DNA of 64,000 nt. Source: Solea solea. Lineage: Eukaryota > Chordata > Actinopteri > Pleuronectiformes > Soleidae. The stretch is from the NCBI RefSeq assembly GCF_958295425.1, contig NC_081147.1, forward strand, positions 5,849,290 to 5,913,289. The letters run 5' to 3'. Below, one piece after another: positions 1 through 11,640 of the stretch (position 1 is its first letter; every line of letters starts with the position of its first letter). Position numbers and translations under genes: made by a program. Under the pieces are notes generated by a model that saw nothing but the letters and a program-made list of their open reading frames with translations, did no database searches and had not been told where the DNA came from.

Positions 1-639
1 GGGCAAAAAAAATACAAAGCTGACATCATGAAACTAGTGATTGAGTTTTGTTTTATGTTTTTTGACATTGAAAATCAAATGGGAAGAAGGCTCATTTTCC
101 CATAGACAATTGAGTTAATTTTGCAACCAGATGAGTTTCCCCCATGAGGTAATCCATTATATTCTTATTTCCTGGATGGCTTTAGGAGAAAACTATGTCC
201 AGTTTTTTTTATACGGTGTATGACCCAGATCTTCTGACTTTTCACTTTAAAAGTAAAACAGCTCATGCATGCACCCCAAAATTATCCCATTTTTTGATGA
301 CCTTTTGGTTTGTCATTTTGACTGATCACACATAATTAATATCTATCTCTCACATGCTCACTTCCCCACTCACTTGTCAGATATTAAACGTACAAATAGA
401 CAATGAAGAACTCTTTTAAAGAAAAGGGAATTCTTATTTAGCATTCAATTTAAATCCATACAGCTGCCTATATTACTCTGATTCACTTAAAATATAGGTA
501 TTTGATATATTTGACATAAGCTAAATGAAAATCACAAAGGGCATGGTATGTCCCTCCAACAGGACTTTAACATGACTGAAAAATGTCCCTTAAACAGATC
601 AACAAACAATCCTTGAGTACAATCAGAGTCTCCTGTGTG
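1..639. other. No gene seen; AT-rich unique-looking DNA
   Basis: Low-complexity AT-rich sequence with no long open frame, no terminal repeat and no poly(A)-plus-duplication pair that I could find on either strand. Confidence 0.6.
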
Positions 640-722
640 GCAGCCTGTTGCAGCAGCTCTCGCTACTTTCTAGCTTAACTGTAAATGTCCTCACTGCGGG
701 ACAAATAAAGGACAATCTTATT
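640..722 (+). mobile_element. LINE 3' end fragment (L2/CR1/Rex-like tail)
   Basis: The stretch ends with a motif of the kind CACTGCGGGACAAATAAAGG followed by AATCTTATTA. I recognise this as the 3' terminus of common teleost L2/CR1-type non-LTR retrotransposons, which end in a short ATCTTAT-type repeat. Only the untranslated tail is present, so the copy is severely 5'-truncated. No coding remnant is visible upstream. Family assignment is from memory and is tentative. Confidence 0.4.
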
Positions 723-1451
723 AGCGTTACAGTTCTTGAGCTGATGTTATGTCATTAACGTTACATTTCATCAGGTCAGTTGACAGGACTGTAATTAAAA
801 TGAACGCACTTCATAATTTCACATTCTCAAACACAGTCCATTTAGCATTGGAGCTAAATGGAATCCTCCCATTGAAAACCAGTGAGACTATCAAAATGGA
901 CAGAGAGGGATAAAATTGATGCCATTTGGCATCTAGCTCTCTACTTGTGTTTGACGCCGGGATGGAAATGAGCGCAATGATTGGTCGAAGTCGTCTTTTC
1001 CCAGCAGGCTAAAGTTGCTAAAGTTAGACCCATAGACTGTAGCCTGTGGGTTGCTGCACTGATGCACGTAAAAAGATGAACTGAAAGCCATTATTCCATT
1101 TTTGCATAGTAGCAGTGTAGTTTAATGTCAAAATGTGTAGAGGATGGCAGGTCTGCGTATGCAACAAAAACATTTGAGCCATATAACAATAAAGTTTCCT
1201 TTTATAAGGAGATAGATTTATCTTCAAGACGGCTTCATTGATTGACTGTTACAGAATGTTTACGTCAAAGAGGTCTTAGTTTAGTAGTAACATTCCTCTT
1301 GCAGCTGGAATACAGACAGAGCCTCCACTGGTTCCTGCCACACACTGGTGTGTTAATTTCAACAGATTATTGTGATTGATCACTAAACATGTTTACAGTT
1401 TACTTGTGTAACAAGAACCTGTCTCAAGATGTGCAGGCACTTTTTTTAGCT
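723..1451. other. No gene seen; contains a small hairpin
   Basis: There is no coding sequence. Positions 837-846 and 853-862 are perfect 10-bp inverted arms (TCCATTTAGC and its complement) around a 6-base loop. The 67-codon minus-strand open frame at 1024-1227 has no recognisable motif and is treated as chance. Confidence 0.55.
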
Positions 1452-1600
1452 GTGAAACATCACCAGCCCTGTCTTGATCTCTACCATGGCCCTTCGATTT
1501 ATAAAAAGACAACTGTGTGTTTCTGACCATATATAAATAATGTCACTGAATGTGAGTGTTTCACCTCCTGACAAGCTAACTCCCTTAACAATAACAACCA
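1452..1600 (+). repeat. Diverged dispersed repeat family A, copy 1
   Basis: About 145 bp that aligns by eye with 3650-3795 in the same orientation. Shared blocks include GCTGTGAAACATCAC, ATGGCCCTTC and CACCTCCTGACAAGC/TACCTCCTGACAAGC in the same order and at similar spacing. The two copies are well diverged. Neither shows terminal inverted repeats or a poly(A) tail, so the class of element is unknown. Confidence 0.6.
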
Positions 1601-2744
1601 ACAGCAAAGCTCAGCTTTTAGGCTGCAATATGAAATATGTATACAGGCAATACAGGAGATGGTACACTTCACCCCATTCACGCAACAAGCCTCTGTCGGC
1701 CTCTGTTGGTCGTATTGGCAAGTGCGGAAACACAAACAAACAGACAGACAGACAGACATACAGCCACTAAAAAAATACTTAACTCTCACTCCTTTAATTA
1801 ACAATATCTGGATCCAATAAATACAGCGTCACAAAGATTAATCTTGATTTGGACTTTCAAAAATAAATATTTCACAGTTGCCAATCCTTTCCCAGTTGGA
1901 ATGTACCACTTGCTCCTTTCTTGATTACACAAATTACTGTACATCACTCTCTGAGAATATTTTTTAAACACATTAATCAAGTTACGATTGATATTTAATT
2001 AGCAGTCTGGGTGCTAATGAAACAAAATAGGTAGACACAGCAGGGAAAATATTTGTATGTTTGTTAAAAGCTTGAACACCTTTGTTTATTTGAATATTGA
2101 AATGAATACTACATGTTGTAAAGTCAGAATTAAGGTGTAATTGCATGATTTCTAACAAAGGGATTATATATTAACTATAAGCTGGCTATAGCTTCAAGTT
2201 ATTGATTCATCAACAATTAGTTGTATTGATTATAAGACTTACACAACTAAACTAGGAGAACAGAGTAAAAAGTGCATGGGATGTGGTTTCTGATGCTGAC
2301 TGGAAAACTTAAAAATAAGTAAATCATATGAAAGTAAATGAAGGTATATTGGCGTGGTCTTTAAATGGTTCACCTTTAGGTTTTAATATATCACATTAAA
2401 ATATCCCTTTTTTAATTAAATTATTTATACTGAGAATTTATACCTTATAGGTGGTTTGTCCTTTATGTACCGAGTAATGTTGAGGTGGTCAGGGTCATGA
2501 ATGGACATGTGGTGCCTTAATGCAAGAGTTTAAATCACATTAGAGATATGCCCTTCAGTAAGCACACCTGAAACCTGAATGTTTAATATATGAACAAGTA
2601 TTAAAGTAAGCTTGCCAGCATTACTGGCATTTTCCCACACTGTGTGCAATTTGAATACATATAATTATAATTTATGTTCACAATGAACAGCCGACGCATG
2701 TCACGTATTGTGTAGTATTTGAACTAAAGTTTTAAACCGTGAAA
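1601..2744. other. No gene seen; short CAGA microsatellite
   Basis: A (CAGA)4-5 run lies at 1741-1758. The remainder is AT-rich. Overlapping open frames of 60-101 codons on both strands at 1499-1980 carry no family motif; the 101-codon one reads through the CAGA run. Confidence 0.55.
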
Positions 2745-3235
2745 AGGTGTAGTCGTGGAGACATGACCAATGGATAGACCTACAACCAATCAGACCAATG
2801 AACTGGGTGACATATGCAGTGATTAAGAGGAGTGATTTTCTAAGAGTAAAACTTTTTTATGGCAGAAAAAGTAAGTCATTTCATTCTGCAGTTGTTTCTG
2901 TTTTACACAAAGTCCCAAGGGTCTTTTTTTTTTTGGAATGTGGGTTGTGCAAAATCATGACCCGCTCATCCTCTTCAAACCTGGAGCAGAAGGTTCACAT
3001 TTGTTTCTTCAGGGAGCTCTGCTGAGTTCAACATACTCAACAAAGAGGCTAGCATTCAAGACCTTTGTCTGGAGTTCATGTCTCTTCCTGTGCTTAAGAT
3101 TTCACCAGAGGTTTGTGATTAGTTCTCTTTGTTAGGAGATAAGTTGTCCAAAACAATATCCTTGCCAAACTTGCAGAGTGAAATCACATCGCTGGGTTCA
3201 CCCAGGCTGAATCAAGTGAGAATTTGGTTCATTTT
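2745..3235 (+). repeat. Dispersed repeat family B, copy 1
   Basis: This region and 48440-48890 share, in the same order and orientation, the blocks TGGATARACCYACAACCAATC, CCAATGAWCTGGRTGAC and, about 400 bp on, GCAGAGTRAARTCA and CTGGGTTCACCCAGGCT. Spacing between blocks has drifted through indels. The short open frames here (75 and 65 codons) are not conserved between the copies. It is probably an old DNA transposon or LTR fragment, but I see no ends. Confidence 0.6.
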
Positions 3236-3288
3236 CCAATCGACTTCCATTTACAGCTTATTTTTGCAACCAGCTAAGTAATTTCCTG

Positions 3289-3339
3289 GTGACTATCTGC
3301 TACTTCTCTTTGAGTAGAAGAGAAGTAGCAGATAGTCAC
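3289..3339. repeat. Perfect 22-bp inverted repeat (hairpin)
   Basis: Arms 3289-3310 and 3318-3339 are exact reverse complements, beginning GTGACTATCTGC, with a 7-base loop. Either strand of transcript would fold into an uninterrupted 22-bp stem. There is no TSD and no similarity to the other repeats in the window. It could be a recent palindromic duplication, a cruciform-prone site or, less likely, a small-RNA precursor; the loop is short for a typical pre-miRNA. Confidence 0.9.
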
Positions 3340-3649
3340 GTCTTTTAGGTCATGTAGTCTTTTGTTTTGAAAGTGAAGCCCAGGCACAATGTCCAATTTA
3401 TAGCCTATGGTTTTGCTGAATCATTTTACTGATGATGATAATCTCATGACTCAATATCTCAGGACTTTAAACCAGAGAGGTTCTTGAAAAGAAGAGAGGA
3501 AACAAATATTTAAATAACCAAATGGATGTTACATTCAATATCTGACAGTGCAGAGCATAAAGTCGATGCACCGCAATTACTCCTTTAAATATATTTGTCT
3601 TGCTGTATTTCCATGCAGCGGCAGCAGATCACGGAACTCTCAGCCTTTC

Positions 3650-3795
3650 TGCTGTGAAACATCACTTTCCCTATATCGATCTCTATATCAATGGCCCTTC
3701 AATATGCATAAAAAAAACTGACTGAAGTCATACCCCTGAAATATAGTGATGTACCTCCTGACAAGCAAGCAACCTTCTACACCCAACAATACTAC
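3650..3795 (+). repeat. Diverged dispersed repeat family A, copy 2
   Basis: Direct-orientation partner of 1452-1600, with shared ordered blocks GCTGTGAAACATCAC, ATGGCCCTTC and CTCCTGACAAGC. The copies lie about 2.2 kb apart, so local duplication or two insertions of one element are both possible. Confidence 0.6.
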
Positions 3796-6039
3796 AATAA
3801 ACACCAGAATGTGTACTATTGCATCTTTCCTCATCTCACATTTAATTTAACAATATCAGATGACACAGAGTAATAATAAAAGTAAAACTGGATGCCAAGG
3901 CTGACTGTAAATTCACAAAGAGTTGACCTCCAAAATAATCTCAAATTGATTTTCTGCATCAACCATGAAAAAAAGCAATATTGACCATGGAATCATATGA
4001 AACAGATGCAACGGTAAACCAAAATATTGAATAAATGAAATAATTAATGGATAAATAATCAGAGATGGAAGTTAAACCAAACAGAGATAGATGTGTGAAC
4101 CTGCTTTTCAGCATTATTCACAAGGTGCACCTAAAAGCATGGCATGGTTAAATGCACTGATTGCCTGCTGTAACGTTGAACATAGCAAAAGTACAGTTTT
4201 CTTTCTCATATTTAATCATACAAGAAAGGAAAAGGTGAAAGTGGGAGAGATACCAAAAGAGCAACTGATTATGGTAAATTGTCTATATTTAAACAGCATT
4301 TATGGAGTCAATGCACTTACAACAGTTGTTGGAATCCCAAGAATTGGCACTGGTGCCTCTCTTCTTTAGAGGTCTTCATTGGGGTCCTCAAGAGTCCTTC
4401 CTTGGTGTTTCATTGATAGGCCCACTAACATTGACACCGTTGCATCGTATCGTACTGTTTTAACACACATCATGACCTTCTTAGGTCAACTTCAAGATCT
4501 CTGACTGTGTGTGAGGAAAGTTAGCAAAGAAAACAATGACTTGAGTTTTACCCTTACAACTATTCTTTGCTATATTTCTTTTTTTTTGCTGCAGCCATAT
4601 GCATTCTGCATATCAACAAAAAAAAACCTTCAGGAGAAATCAAATGAACATCACGCATGTGCTGTAGTTGCTGGATTTGAATGGTCTTGGCTGCTCCTCA
4701 GGGGAATTCTGTGATATTGAAAGTAGACAGAACTTAAGAATTGAGTTTTGTGTCCTCCAGGATTTCACTGTGCTCTGTGATCTGCTCATAATGTATTTCC
4801 ATCTTAGTGTAGCCAAAAGCAGAGTGTGTGATTGCAGGAAGAGCTCAGTAGACAGTGAAGAACATTGCAATGTTACTACTGCCACAACACTCAAGGTGTC
4901 ACTCTGGCAACGACACCTTGTGAAACAAGTTTACTTTTTAAAGTAATCAGATGTGAAATTGGTGATGACTGTGTCCTCTCCTCTCCAGTTTGGATCTAAT
5001 GTTTCTTTGTGCTGCATTGGTCCAGGTCCCAGATTTCAAATTATAGATATTTGGGTTTTGGAAGAGCATATCTAGTTCTTTTCAGATCAATAAAGAACTC
5101 CAGGTGGAATTATTGGTGACAGTAAGTCCTTTGAAAAGTCTGTAATAAAATACTAACAACCTAACAGGCTCTTTTTTTTTACTGTTCCAGAATTGAGGTT
5201 AAAGCCCAACGGTGATTGGCTTCTGTGCTTTAAAGCAACCTTCCACACATTATCAGACTCTATTGGTTTTTAACATGTCTTAAAACTTACTTTTATAGAA
5301 AGGCATTTTTTTTACTTTTTTAAGATTTTTTAAGTATTCCTAATTCTCTTATGCCCAATCTTTGACCTTTTAATGTTGTATCATAATTTCAATAGCTAGT
5401 TAGACGGTCAGACCCTGTTTTTATTTGCATGAAAAGTGCATGATGAATAAAATCATGTCTGGAATTTGCGTGTCTCCCTGTGTCTGAATTGTGTCTACTC
5501 CAATTTCTGCATTTAATGTACTTTTGTATATATCTAATCACGCAAAAAGCGTTGTGTTTTGAAAAAAAATCAGTCTCTGTTCATTTTGTGGCTGCAAACC
5601 TCCAGAGCAGTGTGGACTATAACTCTGCGGGTGTACACATAGAAAACTAAAAGTAATGTTCTAATTAAATCTAAAATTTATTTTTTATGAACATAGCCCC
5701 TGACTCTTGCTGAGCTGGTAAATGGCGATTTGTTGTGGGGGGAGTGATGAGATTAGAGATTATATGCCAAAAATTAATGGAGCTCATAGTCCACATTATT
5801 ACGCCTTCCTTTGAATCCCCTTGTGTTTCCATGTTAATGTTAATTTGTGTTAGAAATTGTGATTTTCTTTCAGTCAAGTAATTTGTCTTTATCAGTGTGG
5901 ACTTATCATTATAACCATACATGCTGAAGTCGTATCACATTCCCTGGGATTTAAATGTGCTTTATATTCATATTGTTATAGCCACAGTAAATTTCAGAAA
6001 CAATGCAGGATTTTGCCTTTGGGCCCAATTTGCCAACCT
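3796..6039. other. No gene seen; two small palindromes
   Basis: AT-rich with only short open frames. A perfect 14-bp palindrome (AACATTGCAATGTT) lies at 4861-4874. Directly after it, at 4892-4900 and 4912-4920, CAAGGTGTC and its complement form a 9-bp stem with an 11-base loop. Confidence 0.55.
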
Positions 6040-6260
6040 CCACTGCAGACTGCTGTATGAGACAATGTGATTTTAGTTGCACTCCTGTCTCCCTAAATCA
6101 GAGCCAGCTAAAGATCCACCGGGGAGCCTTTTGTTTGTAGAGAACTCGCGGGGCCCTTTCTCCTGCTTTTTCAACCAAATGTCTTCATACACAGTAATCC
6201 TTAATTAGGCCTGTGGCATTTTACAGCACACTCTCAGTGCACTCACCTCACCCTCCTGCC
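6040..6260. promoter_or_regulatory. Candidate conserved non-coding element
   Basis: This high-complexity block matches no repeat I recognise. It contains CCTTAATTAGGCC, a homeodomain-type TAATTA core, and a GC-richer patch (ACTCGCGGGGCCC). Such texture inside an AT-rich desert resembles vertebrate developmental enhancers. Conservation cannot be seen from one sequence, so this is inference only. Confidence 0.2.
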
Positions 6261-6784
6261 AGAACACAGCAACACTTTAAAGTGTATTGATCTATGGCAC
6301 TGCAGGGGGCTGCTAGCCTGCACCCATTAACACACGCTAACATCGCAGTGTGTATATATAGTAGGTGTACAAAGCTGACTAGAAGAACAAAGTTACCATC
6401 TAGGTGCATCCACACACACAAATAAGGGGCAACCCTGAATAAATGATTGGGCAAATTACTTGAGCTCACAAAGATACAGGGGCAGGACTGAGAGTTACAG
6501 TAGGTAAACTATGGAATTTTGAATAGGATTGTGGTGCAGATGGGCAGGGATTGATTTGGTAGTGACTGCAGTGGGGCGGTAAATAGTGGGCAGGCTGCTA
6601 CCTCCGCCAATTTATCTACATTAATTTACACACACACTCTTTCTCCCATCATGGCCTAATTGAGAATACAGAATGAAACACGTAGTGCAAACCAAATGTT
6701 CATACGATGCAAACATCACTAGCTCTACCATTTCAGCCAAGCCATTTAAAGTCAATCTAAATCTCTTTACAGTTCATTTTCCTC

Positions 6785-7010
6785 TCTGTGGTCGTTGAGA
6801 CTCTCTTTGTGGTCATCCGGCATCTCTTTGTGAGTGTCTGTGTGGTCATTTAGAGTCTCGCTCTGTGTCTCTTAGTGGACCTTTTGTGGTTGTTTTGTGT
6901 CTCAGTCGTTGTTTGTAGGTCTCTTTGTGGTCACTTTGTGTCTTGTTTGTGTCGGTTTTGCACCTGTTTGGTTGTTTTGTATCTGTTTATGGTCACTTTT
7001 GAGGTTCTCA
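6785..7010. repeat. Degraded minisatellite (TCTCTTTGTGGTCA-like units)
   Basis: A run of degenerate units built on TCTCTTTGTGGTCACTTTG, with a spacing of roughly 20-24 bases. Variants include GTGTGGTCATTTAGAG, CTTTTGTGGTTGTTTTGTG and TCTGTTTATGGTCACTTTTG. Units differ by substitutions and small indels, indicating an old array that is no longer homogenising. Similar TTTGTGGTC-type arrays are, from memory, frequent in fish genomes. Confidence 0.75.
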
Positions 7011-7133
7011 TTTCAATTTATTTAATGTTTATTTGATCGGGACAGATGCAATATACATAAATTGTATTACAATTATCCAATTAAACTATGTGGTTGAATA
7101 TGGCACTGGTGTGATCTAAGGTTAAGGTTCAAG

Positions 7134-7171
7134 TAACATTACAAATTTCCCCATGGGAATTTGTAATGTTA
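7134..7171. repeat. Inverted repeat, 14-bp arms
   Basis: TAACATTACAAATT (7134-7147) is complementary to AATTTGTAATGTTA (7158-7171). The 10-base spacer can itself partly pair (CCCC/GGG). It is a compact hairpin in otherwise unique sequence. Confidence 0.8.
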
Positions 7172-7419
7172 ACTTTGCATTTTTACCCATCCTCTACTCT
7201 GAACCTCAGTAGAACTGGAAGCAGTGACCTGGGGTATAATTCAGATTGAATGTCAGTACCTTGGTAAGGGATTGTGACATGGATATACATCTTTCAGATT
7301 TATATAATTCTTATTCTTCACTATAACCTAGTTTGTGTTATATTTTTAACTGGAGTAGCTGTAACAAAACCAAATGTCCTATAATTATTTCTGATTCTGA
7401 CACTGACAGGAGTTTAACA

Positions 7420-7510
7420 CAGGAACATGGAGAGAACCTGCAAACTCACCAAATAAATGACCTGGGATAAGGTGGGGTTCCGACCCCTTAAAAAAAAAAA
7501 AAAAAAAAAA
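7420..7510 (-). mobile_element. Small tRNA-type SINE scrap plus A21 tract
   Basis: ACATGGAGAGAACCTGCAAACTC and the later GGTTCCGACCCC match the middle and head of the SINE family seen more fully at 17538-17835, read on the minus strand. The fragment abuts an uninterrupted run of 21 adenines at 7490-7510. No target-site duplication was found around the A-run. Confidence 0.4.
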
Positions 7511-10500
7511 GTCTCTTGTGATCACCATTTATTCCCAAGAAATTGACCGTGAAATATTTTAATCTGCTCCAGTGAAGATTGGCAGAAAGGAAAACATGAC
7601 ACCCCGGTGAAGCCAGCAATTTCTTCATCTACTTTATTTTGGCCGTCTACATGCTGACTCTGCACCTTTTCCAGAGTAATGGTATGATGTAAGATGTTCA
7701 AGCAGATATCTAAAATTGTCCAGTCACTGCTAAGATTAAAAAAAGGACTGAAGGGAAAAAATGGAATTGTTAACACTGGAACATTGCCCACTGGTCTTGA
7801 TGGTGTTTTCTGTTTTGTGACATCAAAAATAACTCGGAAATAGGACAGGGGCCAGTTACCTTTTTTAGCAGGTTTACCCATAATAAAGCCTGATGATTCT
7901 GGTGTAAAAGAGAGATTAAGTAGCCACAGGGGGTTTTAATCATTGAGGAAATTGCCTGTAACCATATAAAAACAGAGGCATGAGAAAATTATTCAATGCA
8001 CATATAATTTGGTTGCATTAAAAATCTGTGTCTGAATAGTCAAGATGTGTACAGACGTACTTAAATTGATCTATTTTAACATGTTTATGAAAAGTCAATT
8101 GAGGATGCAACATTAGACATTTGACTTCACAAAAACCTTAATTTCTATCATTAAATGTCAAACACAAGTTAACAGGCTGTGGCTTTTAGAAGCTATTAGA
8201 TGCATTGGCAACTCCTGCACTAGCTGTGTTTCCATAAGCATATATACATACTGTACACCAATTCCTTTATTCTTGAAAACATTTGGGTTTGACATCAAAA
8301 GATGAATATGAGACAAGAGATCAACATTTCAGCGTTTAGGTATTTACATATAAGCACAGAAGCATACATTTGAAGGCCAGTGCCATGACTTAACTCATGA
8401 AGATTGTTTATTTACAGGCCAGTATTGGGTCAAGCACCAATCCCTGTGGGATTCCTGGATTGTTATTGACAATAGTGACATGTTGCTCACAGTTCAGAGA
8501 ATATAATCGGTAATGCATCTTTTTTTAATCATTTTCACTTTTGCGTACCATCTATTTGTAGTGAATTTCTGTTCCTGTCAGTGGCAATAATCAAATTAAT
8601 AACCCGCATGACGTTTCTGGGATTAATCAGCTTAATTGCAGTATTTCTATAGATTCTGAGAACAAGATTATTGAAGTTGTCCGCTCTAATAAGATTTGTA
8701 TGCTAATAACTTTTCACTCTGAGCTCTGCGAGTTTTGTACATCATGATGACATTACTCAAAAGCCAATTAGTAGGTGAGATGTAAACAGAACAGCTGGAT
8801 GTTAGAGAAAAATCAAAGGTCAGAGTTGGTGAAGGGTTGCCTGAATGAAACTACTGCAAGTTAGTGGAAAGAGTCCACTGCCATGCTCGGTATTGTCACC
8901 TCAATACAGGCAAACCAGTAGTTCAAATGAATCCTGGTTAGATAGTGACACAGCATTTCATGGGAATTCAGATAATAAGACATTCTTATACAAAAAACAA
9001 CGGGATGCAAACCAAACTGCTAAATTAAATAAAAATGATCAAACCGCCATGTCACTGCCTTTCACCCACAGCTTTTAGTATGTAAGCTATGTAACAACTT
9101 TGCCCCCCCCTCCAAACATTAAAGGTTCATGCTCTCACCACTGAGGTACGGAAGGAGGGAAGACATAGACTTCACAGGAAAGAAACATGTAACAAAACAT
9201 TTCAGACAAATTCATAAAAAGCAGTTTTATAACTGCAATGAACACTGCTATTGACAAAGTTCTCTTTTTGCTTGAAACCATGACAATGAAGGGAAAGCCA
9301 TTAACTAAAAACACAAGTAAATCCACTCCAGACTAAAATTACTTTGCACTTTATTTTATGATTAAAGCACAATTGCAGATTAATTGAGAGATTTAGTTTG
9401 TTTTATATTGTGGCACTGTTGTTTTGTCATTTTTATTTTCTTAAGGTTTGAATTGAAAATAAACATAGACATTGAATATATTACATGGCCATGTAATTTT
9501 GAAATTAAGCAAAACTAAATGGCAAATAAAAGTATATATATGTTTCGTATATTATTTAATTCATAATCTAATACCTGGAAAAATATCTGGACATCAACCT
9601 CAAATCTAATATCTGGACGGTTACTTTTACCCACACAAGCTTTTATTTGTACTAATGATTTTTAAACCAATTAAATCTTAAATAAAAGGCTGAGAAATTT
9701 CAGCAAATTTTGTTGGGGACCAAAGAAATAAAACCATCTCCTGAGAATCACTGACCTAAACAACTTGAACCAAAAAACCATGACCCAGGAACAGAAATAT
9801 AAACCATACTTGTAGCAGTTTATATTTGAGATCCATACACAGCAAGCTGTTTATGCTATATGTTTGTGGAAATATTCATCTGATGAAGATAAAAAAAATA
9901 AAAATACACTATTCAGGAGTGGAGCTTTTCATATCTCGGATTGAACTCACAGAACCACACACAAACATACTCACACATATGCATGCCCTGACAGCAGGAG
10001 GGTCTTATGCTGCTTTAATCCTGTTTCCATGGAGACCAATCTGTCCATTGCTCTAGGGACAAGAAAAGATCAGCGAGCATCTGTTTCGCTGCACTTCTGT
10101 CAGTTTGTCCAACTACCCATGATCCTGTCTGTCTGTCAGCCTGTTTGTACATGTTGCAGTCTGTCAGGGGCTGTTTCCCTCACACGCCAACTGAATTTCA
10201 AAATAATAACCAGTGGCATTTTCATACCAACAACTGTCTGATAGAACGCAGCCATATAGGTCCACATGACTTTGATCAGAAACAGGAACTGTGAAGTTAC
10301 TCAATACAATCTCTAGGAAAGAGTGGAAAAACAAATAAAGGAAGCACCATTCTTAAAGACAGATCTTAACAGAGAAGAATTGATTGTGGCCATTCAGAAA
10401 CATTGAAATGAACTAACAAATATAAATTGAAATGTGTACTTTTTGGAAATGCCGCCATGCCAGCGACAGCCGTAGCATTGTGTTTTCAAATTGTTACAGT

Positions 10501-11150
10501 TCTCCATTTGATATTTGAAGAACATCTTCATGGGAATCCTGTCAAATATGGCACAAACATTCATTTGAAATTGTGAATGTATGAATAAATGATTTCACGA
10601 GTGCCACAAGAGAATCCCTTCAACCTTTTCATTCCGCATGGATTTAATATGCAGGATTCAAAGTGCATAACACCTACAAAAAGTCTCAGAAAATGATTCC
10701 TCTGCTAAAGAAAAAGATTATTATGTTATGTTATTACAAATGTTTACTCCAAGAAGGTATTATCCTCTCACTATAAGAACACTGCATATTAATGCATAAA
10801 ACATTGTTATTTTTACTACTTTTTTTAAGAGTTTTTCATAAAATTGACAATTTTGGAGTAAACAAATCTATATATTGCCTTGCTAATAGTACCTTCGTAT
10901 ATTGCAATGTGTCACTGCTCTAATAATTACTCCTCTTTGGGGCAACAGAAGGGCTAAAGGTCACGATGGCCTCACAGAACATGTTTTGGGCCTCATGAAC
11001 ATTAGTCCTATAGTCAACAACCACTTGTTTCGAGGTGCAGATATCATGTGGGTGCTGAATTCAACATGCCAGATTTCACTGAGCACCTTAATCCACAGAG
11101 ATTGAGCGATATATTGCAAAACTTGACGCACTGAATATATCTGATTTGTG
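7511..11150. other. No gene seen; mostly unique AT-rich DNA
   Basis: The longest open frame (119 codons, minus strand, 7522-7881) has no recognisable domain. The block 8560-8770 is complex, with repeated ATTAAT/TTAATTGC cores (TGGGATTAATCAGCTTAATT), and is a weak candidate regulatory element. The rest shows no repeat structure that I could establish. Confidence 0.55.
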
Positions 11151-11159
11151 TAATGGAGT

Positions 11160-11640
11160 ATGGAAACAGCCGGAGAGGACATTATTCCAAACCTGCAGTA
11201 TCCTGACATCTTTAACTTTCCTTCATCTTACTCCAAAGAGTCACTGAAAGTTTACAAGAGCTGGAGGGAAACAAATGGATGCAATATGCCTTTGAGACAA
11301 CCATTCAACTCTGAAGTCCAACGGCTAAAGATAAGTGTTGTCACTGGAAGGGTAAGTGTCACATAGTGTTAGCATTAGCATGTAGTGTAATGTAAGTGTT
11401 GCTGTGCAGACTTGTATGCCAGCTCGTCTGAGTCCATGATTTACAAGAGTTAACCACAGAATCCATTGCTCATGGGTTCCCATCGCTCTGTCTTTGAGCA
11501 TGTTTTACAGCAGTAATCTACAGTACCTCCACTGTCGCATGAAAACCGAGGTAGTAAAATGATCTCCCGTTAGCCTGTCTCATCCTGGGGACACATCTAT
11601 CCACCATATTCACTTTTATGATGAAACAACTTTAGACTTA
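11160..11640 (+). pseudogene. Pseudo-exon plus intron of a multicopy (SWIM/YqaJ-like) gene, copy 1
   Basis: The frame reads EDIIPNLQYPDIFNF, then SYSKESLKVYKSW. A one-base shift continues as GNKWMQYAFETTIQL, one stop codon, then SPTAKDKCCHWK, and it ends at a GTAAGT splice donor (11350-11355). The following intron-like sequence is also shared with 16895-17310, in opposite orientation. The peptide resembles the N-terminal part of teleost multicopy proteins that carry SWIM zinc-finger and YqaJ nuclease domains. That link is from memory; those domains are not present here. A frameshift, a stop and the absence of other exons make it non-functional. Confidence 0.6.

Noticed and set aside
7490..7510. 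A21 tract as a retroposon tail
   Set aside because: No matching duplication was found on either side, and the preceding sequence is a SINE scrap in the wrong orientation for a tail.
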